Of a DNA stretch of 64,000 bases, positions 42,578 to 49,997 are shown piece after piece. The stretch is from CAZJHD01 sp964545855. Lineage in GTDB: Bacteria; Planctomycetota; UBA1135; JACQFD01. The stretch lies in assembly GCA_964545855.1 (NCBI GenBank), contig CAZJHD010000020.1:11782-75781 (forward strand). Direction: 5' to 3'. The position numbers and the translations under genes are program-made. The notes beneath the pieces are model-generated. The model made no database searches. It was not told the origin of the DNA and saw only the letters and a list, made by a program, of their open reading frames with translations. The stretch's first letter is position 1. The number at the start of each line of letters is the position of its first letter.

Positions 42578-43906
42578 CTAGTGCGGGTGATCGTGCGGGT
42601 GCCCGTGCCCGTGATCGTGCGTGTGTGGGTGATCGTGAGTGTGATCGTGATCGTGATCGTGAGCGTGCCCGTGCTCGTGAGGCTGCCCATGCACGTGCGC
42701 CGGTCGCGCCCGCGGTCCCTCCGCCGCCGCGCCGAGCGACCGGCGAGCGGCCGCCTCGATCGAGCGCGCCGCCTCGTGCAGCGGGATCCCGCGCTCCCGC
42801 GCGATGCGCCGCGCGTCCTCGAACTCCGCCGAAGCGTCGGCCACGCCGTCGAGACCGAAACGGATCTTCGCGCGCGCCGGACCGTGCTCCGTCTCGAAGG
42901 TGCGCACCTCGCGCCGCAGCTTCGCCCGCGCGGCGACGTGGCGGCGCACGCCGAGCGTCGGAGTCTCCCGGAAGAGCAGGGCCTCGAGCGCGAGACGCCG
43001 CGGGAGCGGTGCGAGGAGCGTCACGACGAGACCGGGTCTCCCCTTCTTCATGGTGACCGGCGTGACGAAGGCGTCGAGCGCACCCTCGGCGAGCGCGCGC
43101 TCGAGGACGTACCCGGCGGTCTCGCCGCTCACGTCGTCCAGGTTGGCCTCGAGCACCGCGACGCGGTCTCCCTCCATCTCGGTCTCGCCGACGATCACGC
43201 GCAGGAGATTCGGGAGGTCCGTCGTCTCGCGGGAGCCCACGCCGTAGCCGATCGCCTCGGGGACGAGTTCCACGGGCTCGCCGATCGAGCGCGCGAAGGT
43301 GGCGAGCAGGGCGGCACCCGTGGGCGTCGTGCGCTCGCCGGCGAGCCCTCCGATCCGGACGCGCGAGCCGAGGAGCGCGCCCAGGGCGCCCGGCGCCGGC
43401 ACGGGGATCGTGCCGTGCGCGCAGGCGACGACGCCGCTGCCGAGCTCCACGGCCGAGGCGGCCACGTCCTCGATCCCGAGCAGATGGATCCCCAGGCACG
43501 CCGCGACGACGTCGGCGATCGTGTCGGCGGCCCCCACCTCGTGGAAGTGCACCTCGCGCTCGGGGATCCCGTGGGCCGCCGCCTCGGCGCGCGCGATCCG
43601 CGCGAACACCTCGCCGGCGCGCTCCTTCACGCCCTCCGGGACCGCCGCCGCGGCGACGACGCGCTCCACGTCCGGCAGGTGGCGCGCCAGGCGCTCGGGC
43701 GGAGCCGTGACGACGAAGCGCGTGCCGACGAACGCTCCTCGCGTCTCGCGCCGCACGTCGAAACGAAGGCCTGGGAGCGGCAGGGAGCGGAGACGCTCCA
43801 GGAGCTCCTCCGCCGGGGCTCCGGCGTCGAGCAGCGCGCCGGCCATCATGTCGCCGGAGATGCCCGAGAACGCGTCCACGTAGAGAGTGCGCATCGGACC
43901 GATCAT
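42578..43906 (-). CDS. larC: LarC-type nickel-pincer cofactor protein with His-rich tail
   Basis: A 442-residue LarC. DAFSGISGDMMAGALLDAG at the start, ERVVAAAAVPEGVKERA, HFHEVGAADTIADVVAAC, ERTTPTGAALLATFA, and the nucleotide-binding second half (LEANLDDVSGETAGY, MKKGRPGLVVTLLA) are present. LarC loads nickel on the pyridinium thiocarboxylate cofactor using CTP. Both halves are in one unbroken frame, unlike the Lactobacillus form made by frameshifting. The last 39 residues contain 19 histidines (HVHGQPHEHGHAHDHDHDHT then more), a metal-storage tail. LarB, LarE and LarA are absent from the window. ATG 43906 overlaps the comF stop; ATG 43894 is an alternative start. Confidence 0.93.
   Translation of the reverse strand: MIGPMRTLYVDAFSGISGDMMAGALLDAGAPAEELLERLRSLPLPGLRFDVRRETRGAFVGTRFVVTAPPERLARHLPDVERVVAAAAVPEGVKERAGEVFARIARAEAAAHGIPEREVHFHEVGAADTIADVVAACLGIHLLGIEDVAASAVELGSGVVACAHGTIPVPAPGALGALLGSRVRIGGLAGERTTPTGAALLATFARSIGEPVELVPEAIGYGVGSRETTDLPNLLRVIVGETEMEGDRVAVLEANLDDVSGETAGYVLERALAEGALDAFVTPVTMKKGRPGLVVTLLAPLPRRLALEALLFRETPTLGVRRHVAARAKLRREVRTFETEHGPARAKIRFGLDGVADASAEFEDARRIARERGIPLHEAARSIEAAARRSLGAAAEGPRARPAHVHGQPHEHGHAHDHDHDHTHDHPHTHDHGHGHPHDHPH
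42581..42697 (-). repeat. Low-complexity His-rich coding repeat at larC 3' end
   Basis: The last 39 codons before the larC stop are degenerate 6-base repeats (G/C-T-G-A-T/C-C type) encoding alternating His-X. They include runs of near-identical units such as GTGATC, which makes the tract prone to length change by slippage. Confidence 0.85.
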
Positions 43907-44703
43907 AGCCCTGGCGGCGAAGGGCCTCCGTCACGGGCCGCACCGGCGAGGCACGCGCCGGGCCCGAGCCCGCCGCGAGCGACCGTCGCCACGAGCACCT
44001 CGCGGGCGCCGGCGCGGCGCAACGCGCGCGCGCACTCGTGCGCCGTCGATCCCGACGTGAGCACGTCGTCCACGAGGAGGAGACGCAGTCCGCGGGGAGA
44101 GCGCGGCGCGCGCGAGAGGAGCGCACGCCGCGGCGCGAAGGCATCGCGCACGTTCGCACGCCGGGAGAGCGTCGTGGGCGACCCCTGGGGGGCCGCCTCG
44201 CGGACGCGCTGGAGCCAACGCGCCCGAAGGGGCAGGCCGAGGCGCTCCGAGAGCGCTCGCGCCAGCTCCTCGACGGGACGTCTCGATCCGACGGGCCGGC
44301 GCCGCGCCGGGACGGGGACGACCGCGTCGGCGGCGCGCGGCAGGGCGCGCGACGCGGTCTCCAGCAGATCGACGAGCACGGTGCATGCGGCCCGGTCGCC
44401 TCCCAGCTTGAAGGCGAGCAGCAGGACGCGCGCGGTGCCTCCGTAGAGCGCCGCCGAGGAGGCCGCGGAGAAGGCGGGCCGGCGCACCGTGCAGTCGGCG
44501 CACCGGCCACCGGGGAAGGGCACGGCGTTCGGCAGGCCGCACCGGACGCAGCGGGGACCGCTCCCGTCGAGGCGGACGAGCCGCGATCCGCACCCGGCGC
44601 CGAGGCCCGAGCCGTCGGCGGTCTCCGCCGCGCAGACGACGCAGAGAGGCGGCACGAGCAGGTCGGCGATGCCGGAGACGAGCGAGGCGGCGAGGGCGAT
44701 CAC
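43903..44703 (-). CDS. ComF family phosphoribosyltransferase-like protein
   Basis: A 266-residue ComF protein. The N-terminal zinc-ribbon has C21VVC24, C52VRC55 and C68ADC71, with one further Cys (GAGCGS) where the family normally has CxxC. The phosphoribosyltransferase part has VPVPARRRPVGSR and the PRPP loop LLLVDDVLTSGST. ComF proteins act in competence and DNA processing in some bacteria. It overlaps larC (ATGA) and follows a hypothetical membrane gene by 48 bases. Start is GTG 44703. Confidence 0.9.
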   Translation of the reverse strand: MIALAASLVSGIADLLVPPLCVVCAAETADGSGLGAGCGSRLVRLDGSGPRCVRCGLPNAVPFPGGRCADCTVRRPAFSAASSAALYGGTARVLLLAFKLGGDRAACTVLVDLLETASRALPRAADAVVPVPARRRPVGSRRPVEELARALSERLGLPLRARWLQRVREAAPQGSPTTLSRRANVRDAFAPRRALLSRAPRSPRGLRLLLVDDVLTSGSTAHECARALRRAGAREVLVATVARGGLGPGACLAGAARDGGPSPPGL

Positions 44704-44751
44704 GCACGGGGGAACGCCGCGGCCGGCGGATCTCCGGCCGCCCGAAATCGA

Positions 44752-45282
44752 TCAGACGCGCGCAGGCTCCTGGCCGACGCCCATGCGCTCCCGGAGTCGC
44801 GCGACGAACTCGTCGACGGACTCGTCCGCGCGCTCCTCGAGCCCGAAGAGATCTCCGATCTCCCGTGCGATCTCCGCATGGCGTTCCAGCGGGAAGTGCG
44901 GGTGCGCTCGGAAGAAGCGCCGCATGTGGCGGCGGAAGGACTGCCGGGAGTAGCGCGCTCCCGCGACTTCGAGCGCGAAGGCGACGGCCAGCACGCCGAC
45001 GATCGCGATGGGGAGCGTCCGGCTCGGCGCGGAAGCCCGGTCGACGATCGGCAGCACGCCGACGATCTGGAAGAGGAACCCGGCCAGGAGGAAGCCGAGC
45101 CCGAAGTACGTGTGCACCTTCCGGAGCACGTGGTCCTTGATGCTCCGGAGCGAAGGCCGGTCCTCTCCGAAGAATTGCTCGATCACGGCCCGGGGCCGCC
45201 GGAACACGATGGAGTTCGCGAACGCCACGACCCCCACGATGTTCATCGTGAGCCCGAGCACCATGCAGTCGAGCTGGTTCAA
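44752..45282 (-). CDS. Hypothetical membrane protein
   Basis: A 176-residue protein with three hydrophobic segments (about 5-25, 62-82 and 93-112). A charged C-terminal half follows (YSRQSFRRHMRRFFRAHPHFP, EIAREIGDLFGLEERA). The start at TTG 45282 is the longest; ATG 45264 gives a shorter N-terminus that still covers the first helix. I do not recognise a family. It precedes comF and larC on the same strand. Confidence 0.7.
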   Translation of the reverse strand: MNQLDCMVLGLTMNIVGVVAFANSIVFRRPRAVIEQFFGEDRPSLRSIKDHVLRKVHTYFGLGFLLAGFLFQIVGVLPIVDRASAPSRTLPIAIVGVLAVAFALEVAGARYSRQSFRRHMRRFFRAHPHFPLERHAEIAREIGDLFGLEERADESVDEFVARLRERMGVGQEPARV

Positions 45283-45440
45283 GGGTCGGTGAGGAGAGTG
45301 ATGCGCGGCGCGAGCGCGGGGGATCGGCGCCCACAGGAGCCGCTCGTCGGGAGCCTAGCAGGTGCCGACGGCGAGCACGCGCAACGAAGCTCCGAGCGAA
45401 CGACCCCGGCGCGGCGTGGAGATCCCGAGCCGGCGGCTCC

Positions 45441-45446
45441 TACAAT
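45441..45446 (+). promoter_or_regulatory. -10 box of gatCA, close to start codon (leaderless)
   Basis: TACAAT (5 of 6 to TATAAT) ends six bases before the gatC ATG at 45453. The transcript would begin at, or one base from, the A of ATG, which is the hallmark of a leaderless mRNA. No -35 hexamer is recognisable at the right spacing. Confidence 0.6.
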
Positions 45447-45452
45447 CCGGCC

Positions 45453-45755
45453 ATGTCCGATCCCGCGCCTCCGACCGTCGACCCCGAGGCCATCGCGCGG
45501 CTGGCGCGTCTCGCCCTCGACCCCGACGAGCTCGCGCGCCTGCGCAAGGAGTTCGACGGACTCCTTCGCTACTTCGCAGCGATCCAGTCGGTCGACACGA
45601 CCGGCGTCGAGCCGATGGTCTACCCCATCGACGCGCGGAACGTGCTTCGCCCCGACGAGGCGTCGCCGTCCATGCCTCGGGAGGACCTGCTCCGCAACGC
45701 TCCGGCCCAGGAGGGAGGCGAGTTCTTCCGCGTGCCGAAGGTGATCGACGCGTGA
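45453..45755 (+). CDS. gatC: Asp/Glu-tRNA(Asn/Gln) amidotransferase subunit C
   Basis: A 100-residue GatC. VDPEAIARLARLALDPDEL, FDGLLRYFAAIQSVDTTGVEP, and VLRPDEASPSMPREDLLRNA plus a FFRVPKVID end are typical. GatC bridges and stabilises GatA and GatB. It overlaps gatA by four bases (GTGA). Confidence 0.95.
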   Translation: MSDPAPPTVDPEAIARLARLALDPDELARLRKEFDGLLRYFAAIQSVDTTGVEPMVYPIDARNVLRPDEASPSMPREDLLRNAPAQEGGEFFRVPKVIDA

Positions 45756-47236
45756 CGGAGCCGATCCACCGGCGCACGGCCGCCTCGATCGCCGAGGACG
45801 TCCGCGCCGGGCGGCTGCGCGCGCGCGCCGTCGCCGAGCACTTCCTCGCGCGCACGGACCGGCTGGAGGCCGGAGTGCACGCGTTCATCGAGATCGACCG
45901 CGCCGAGATCCTCCGTCAGGCCGACGCCGTCGACGCGGCCGTCGCCGCCGGGCGGCCCGCGGGACGGCTCGCCGGCGTGCCGGTGGCGCTCAAGGACATC
46001 CTCTGCGCGCGCGGCACGGAGACCACCTGCGGATCGAAGATCCTGCGCGGGCATCGCCCCGCCTGGGACGCGACCGTCGTCTCCCGTCTCCGCACGGAGG
46101 GCGCGGTGCTCTTCGGCCGCACCAACATGGACGAGTTCGCCATGGGCTCGTCGACGGAGCACAGCAGCTACGGGCCCACGCGCAACCCCTGGGATCCCGC
46201 GCGCGTCCCCGGCGGATCCTCCGGCGGTTCGGCGGCCGCCGTCGCCGCCCGCTTCGCGCCGCTCGCGATCGGCACGGACACGGGGGGCTCGATCCGCCAG
46301 CCGGCGGCGCTCTGCGGCATCGCCGGTCTGAAGCCCACCTACGGGCGCGTCTCGCGGTACGGACTCGTCGCCTTCGCGAGCTCCCTCGACCAGATCGGCC
46401 CCTTCGCGTGGAACGGCGCCGACGCGGCGCTCCTCTCGAGCGTGCTCTTCGGCGCCGACCCGAAGGACGCCACCTGCCTCCCTGCGCCGGTGCCCGATCT
46501 CGCCGCGGCTCTCCACCGCGGCGTGAAGGGACTCCGGCTCGGCGTGCCGAAGGAGTGGTCTCCCGCGTCCCTGGACGCTCCCGTGCGCGACGCCGTGGAG
46601 GGCGCGATCGATCGACTCGTCGCCGCCGGCGCGAAGCGCGTCGAGGTGGAGCTCCCCCGCGCGCCGCTCTCGATCCCCACCTACTACCTCGTGGCAACGG
46701 CCGAGGCGTCCTCGAACCTCGCCCGGTTCGACGGCGTGCGCTTCGGGCACCGCACGGAGTCGGCCCGGTCTCTGACGGACTTCTACGGCCGATCGCGCGA
46801 CGAGGGATTCGGCGCCGAAGTGAAGCGACGGATCCTGCTCGGCACCTTCGTGCTCTCGGCGGGCTACGCGGACGCCTTCTACAAGAAGGCCCTGCAGGTC
46901 CGCACGCTCCTGAAGCAGGACTTCGAGCGCGCCTTCGCCTCCTGCGATCTCGTCGTGGGGCCCGCGAGCCCGTTCCCCGCCTTCGAGCTGGGCGCGAAGC
47001 TCGACGATCCGCTCGCGATGTACCTCTGCGATCTCTACACGGCGGCGATCAACTTGGTCGGCCTCCCCGGCATGTCGATCCCCTGCGGCTTCGCTCCGGG
47101 CTCCGCGGGCCCCCTGCCGCTCGGTCTCCAGATCATCGCGCCCGCCCTCGAGGAGGAGCGCATCTTCGCCGCCGTGGGCGCGCACGAGGCCGCGACCGAT
47201 TGGCATCTCCGCGTGCCGCCGGGATTCGAGGACTAG
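45752..47236 (+). CDS. gatA: Asp/Glu-tRNA(Asn/Gln) amidotransferase subunit A
   Basis: A 494-residue amidase of the amidase-signature family. The catalytic triad positions Lys81 (ALKD), Ser156 (GGSSGGS) and Ser180 (TGGSIRQPA) are present, with Ser180 as nucleophile by family analogy. It hydrolyses glutamine so that ammonia can reach GatB, converting Asp-tRNA(Asn) or Glu-tRNA(Gln). GatB is not adjacent and must lie elsewhere. GTG 45752 overlaps gatC. See aspS for a probable functional link. Confidence 0.97.
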   Translation: MTEPIHRRTAASIAEDVRAGRLRARAVAEHFLARTDRLEAGVHAFIEIDRAEILRQADAVDAAVAAGRPAGRLAGVPVALKDILCARGTETTCGSKILRGHRPAWDATVVSRLRTEGAVLFGRTNMDEFAMGSSTEHSSYGPTRNPWDPARVPGGSSGGSAAAVAARFAPLAIGTDTGGSIRQPAALCGIAGLKPTYGRVSRYGLVAFASSLDQIGPFAWNGADAALLSSVLFGADPKDATCLPAPVPDLAAALHRGVKGLRLGVPKEWSPASLDAPVRDAVEGAIDRLVAAGAKRVEVELPRAPLSIPTYYLVATAEASSNLARFDGVRFGHRTESARSLTDFYGRSRDEGFGAEVKRRILLGTFVLSAGYADAFYKKALQVRTLLKQDFERAFASCDLVVGPASPFPAFELGAKLDDPLAMYLCDLYTAAINLVGLPGMSIPCGFAPGSAGPLPLGLQIIAPALEEERIFAAVGAHEAATDWHLRVPPGFED

Positions 47237-47247
47237 CCTCGCGGCCC

Positions 47248-47267
47248 GGGTCTCCTCCGGGAGACCC
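47248..47267 (+). terminator. Hairpin after gatA
   Basis: GGGTCTCC and GGAGACCC, an 8-bp perfect stem with a TCCG loop, 11 bases after the gatA stop and before the acyltransferase. No T-tract, so read-through to the acyltransferase is possible. Confidence 0.6.
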
Positions 47268-47286
47268 ACGACCGCGGCTCCGGACC

Positions 47287-48513
47287 GTGCAGGAGGAATC
47301 GAGTCTTCGAGGGCGCCTCGCGCGGCTGTTCGAGCTCGACGCGGGCCCCGGGCGCATCGCGTCGATGGAGGGCTACCGCGGACTCGCGATCCTGCTCGTC
47401 CTCTTCGTGCATTTCGACACGCTCTTCGGCGACTACCTCGCGGCCGGGAGCGCGCTCCGCTCCTTCTCGGGAGCCGTGGGCCGGCTCGGGAACGCCGGCG
47501 TCGACCTCTTCTTCGTCGCGAGCGGCTACCTGATCTACGGCGCCGTCGTGCGCAAGCGCGTCGACTACGGCCGGTTCATGGTCCGGCGCGTCGAGCGCAT
47601 CTTCCCGACGTTCCTCGCGGTCTTCGCCGTGTACGTGGCGCTGTCGCTGCTGGCGCCGTCGCGCAGCAAGATCCCATCGTCCCTGGGCGACGCGGCCCTC
47701 TACCTGCTCGCGAACGCGCTGCTCCTGCCGGGGATGATCGACTTCGACCGGGAGCCGATGATCACGGTCGCCTGGTCCCTCAGCTACGAGTTCTTCTACT
47801 ACCTCGGCATCCCGCTCCTCGTCGCGGCAACGGGCATGCGGAGCTGGACGAGCCGGGCGCGCGTCGCCTTCTTCGCAGCGCTCTCCGTCGCGTGGTTCGT
47901 GTTCTGCCTCGTCGCCTACGACGGCCGCGTGCGCCTCGGCGTCTTCCTCGCTGGCATCCTCCTGCACGAGGCGATGCACGGCGGTGCGCTCGTGGCGCGC
48001 CTCTCGGCCGCGTCCGAGACGACGGCCCTGGCGCTCTTCGCCGCCGCGTTCCCCCTGATGCACGCGATCCGAGAGCGCGTCGCGTGGCTCTCCTTCCTGC
48101 CGGGGATCGAGACGCACTCGGGGGTGTGGCAGGTCGTCGTGATGTTCGCGGCGTTCTTCGGCTTCGCGCTCCACTGCTTCGCCTACGACGGGCTCACGCG
48201 CCGGCTCTTCGAGTGGACGCCGCTCCGGTGGCTCGGGAACATCAGCTACTCCTACTACCTGATCCACGGGCTCACCCTCGTGGCGCTGTCGGAGCTCGTG
48301 CACCGCGCGATCCCGCCCGACGGCGAGACCCACCTGCTGCTCCTCGCCACGCTCTTCTGCGTCGGCTTCGCCGCGACGGTCGTCACGTCGACGGCGCTCT
48401 TCGCGCTCGTCGAGAAGCCCTGGTCGCTCCGCCCGAAGGGAACCGGCGGACCTGGCGGCAGCAGGACCGGCGGGGGCGCGCGCGTCAGTTCGCGCGGCTC
48501 CGGAACAGCGTGA
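47287..48513 (+). CDS. Acyltransferase 3 family membrane protein
   Basis: A 408-residue polytopic membrane protein of the acyltransferase 3 (OafA/NolL-like) family. The family start is visible as RIASMEGYRGLAILLVLFVH, followed by many membrane helices and the YSYYLIHG block near the end. It would transfer acyl groups to sugars of exopolysaccharide or lipopolysaccharide. GTG 47287 is the preferred start because it retains the Arg and ELD preceding the motif; ATG 47365 would lose them. Its 3' end overlaps the convergent radical SAM gene by 29 bases. Confidence 0.87.
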   Translation: MQEESSLRGRLARLFELDAGPGRIASMEGYRGLAILLVLFVHFDTLFGDYLAAGSALRSFSGAVGRLGNAGVDLFFVASGYLIYGAVVRKRVDYGRFMVRRVERIFPTFLAVFAVYVALSLLAPSRSKIPSSLGDAALYLLANALLLPGMIDFDREPMITVAWSLSYEFFYYLGIPLLVAATGMRSWTSRARVAFFAALSVAWFVFCLVAYDGRVRLGVFLAGILLHEAMHGGALVARLSAASETTALALFAAAFPLMHAIRERVAWLSFLPGIETHSGVWQVVVMFAAFFGFALHCFAYDGLTRRLFEWTPLRWLGNISYSYYLIHGLTLVALSELVHRAIPPDGETHLLLLATLFCVGFAATVVTSTALFALVEKPWSLRPKGTGGPGGSRTGGGARVSSRGSGTA

Positions 48514-49912
48514 AGTAGCGCGCCACCTTGTTCGCGAGGCGCACGGGGTGCCGCACCTCGCGGGCGATGCGGTGCGGGCGCAGGTAGAAGCGCCGGTAGG
48601 CCTCGCGGATCTTCTCCTCGACCTCCTGCGCCGTCATCGCCGTGTTCACGTGGTTCACGACGTGACCCGTGAGCTTCGCGTAGTCGATCGGCGCATTGCC
48701 GAAGAGCTCGCGGTAGAGGGGCGTGCCCGGATAGGGCGTGACGGTGCAGAACTGCACCTGGTCCGGGTCGAGCCGCAGGGAGAGCCGGATCGTCGACTCC
48801 ACCTGGGCCGGCGTCTCCCCGGGGAATCCGATCATGCAGAAGGCGCGCGTCTCGATGCCGAATTCGCGGCACGCGTCGAAGACCTTCTGGGCGTGCTCGT
48901 GATTGCGGAGCTTGTTCCCGCAGTACTTCTTCTGGATGTCCGGGTCGGCGCTCTCGACGCCGAGGGAGATGTGGACGCAGCCGGCGGCGGACATCTGCTG
49001 CAGGAGCGCGCGGTCGAGCCACATGACGGCCGTCTCGCACTGCCACTTCACTTCGATCCCGCGCGCGAGGATCCCCTCGCAGATGGCGGCGACGCGGTCC
49101 TTCCTCATGGAGAAGATCGGGTCGCGGAAGACGACGTTCTGGACGCCGTGGACGCGCGTGATCTCCTCGAGCTCGTCGACGACGCTCTCGGGGCCCCGGA
49201 GCCGGAAGCGCAGACCCTGGGAGAGCGTGTAGCCGCAGAAGGCGCAGTCGAGCGGGCAGCCGCGGCTGCTCTTCACGGTCGTCACCGGCCCGTCCATCCC
49301 GGGGATCCGATAGCGGTCGTTCCGCAGAAGGCCGCGCGACGGGAAGGGCAGCGCGTCCAGCTGCTCGATCTTCTCCCGATCGGCCGTGTGCACGATGTGG
49401 TCGCCGTCCCGGTAGGAGATCCCGAGCACGTGAGCGAGGGTCGGCTCCGGCGCGCCCTCGGGCCGCTCGCCGCGGAGCACGCGCGCAAGGTCGCGCACCG
49501 TGTACTCCGGCTCTCCGCGCACCACGAAGTCGACCTTCGAGCGCGTGAAGACCTCCTCCGGCGTGTTCGTCACCTGCGAGCCGAGGAGCACGACGGGCTT
49601 GCCGGTCGCCTCGCGCACGCGCGTCGCGAGCTGGAGGTCGAGGTCGAAGGTCGCCGACGACGAATCGAAGACGTACAGGTCGGCGCGGGCGGCCACGGCC
49701 CCCGCGACGGCTCCCTCGAGGTCGGCCTCCTCCGCGTCCCCGTCGAAGATCGACGCCTCGGCGCCGTCCTGCTCGACCACGGCCGACACGTGGGCCAGCT
49801 CGATGGGCGGATAGAGGAGCTGGGGGTTCACCGCCATCCCGAATCCGCCCATCAGTCCGCGGGAGACGCGGAACTCGCGAGGACTCGGGGGATTGGTGAA
49901 GTGGATCTTCAA
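48485..49912 (-). CDS. B12-binding-domain radical SAM protein
   Basis: A 475-residue protein starting at TTG 49912 (KIHFTNPPSPREF follows). The N-terminal cobalamin-type Rossmann domain has PPIELAHVSAVVEQDGAEASIFDGD. The cluster motif is C-x3-C-x2-C in RGCPLDCAFCGY. HISLGVESADPDIQK, AFCMIGFPGETPAQVE and the PYPGTPLYREL block follow. It is distinct from the first radical SAM enzyme (at 15545) in these blocks and in length. Substrate unknown. Same strand as pheT, which ends 85 bases upstream, so it may be read through from the infC/pheST region. The start is uncertain because longer frames run into pheT. Confidence 0.85.
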   Translation of the reverse strand: MKIHFTNPPSPREFRVSRGLMGGFGMAVNPQLLYPPIELAHVSAVVEQDGAEASIFDGDAEEADLEGAVAGAVAARADLYVFDSSSATFDLDLQLATRVREATGKPVVLLGSQVTNTPEEVFTRSKVDFVVRGEPEYTVRDLARVLRGERPEGAPEPTLAHVLGISYRDGDHIVHTADREKIEQLDALPFPSRGLLRNDRYRIPGMDGPVTTVKSSRGCPLDCAFCGYTLSQGLRFRLRGPESVVDELEEITRVHGVQNVVFRDPIFSMRKDRVAAICEGILARGIEVKWQCETAVMWLDRALLQQMSAAGCVHISLGVESADPDIQKKYCGNKLRNHEHAQKVFDACREFGIETRAFCMIGFPGETPAQVESTIRLSLRLDPDQVQFCTVTPYPGTPLYRELFGNAPIDYAKLTGHVVNHVNTAMTAQEVEEKIREAYRRFYLRPHRIAREVRHPVRLANKVARYFTLFRSRAN

Positions 49913-49997
49913 GGGGTCGGGGGCGGGCGGTGTCGGGCGAGGGTGCGTTGCGGAGGTGCGTTCCAGTGGGTCGGCGGCGCGGACGAGAGCCGTCGAG

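Noticed and set aside
42578..43906. Programmed frameshift in larC
   Set aside because: The known larC frameshift is not needed here: both halves run in one uninterrupted frame.
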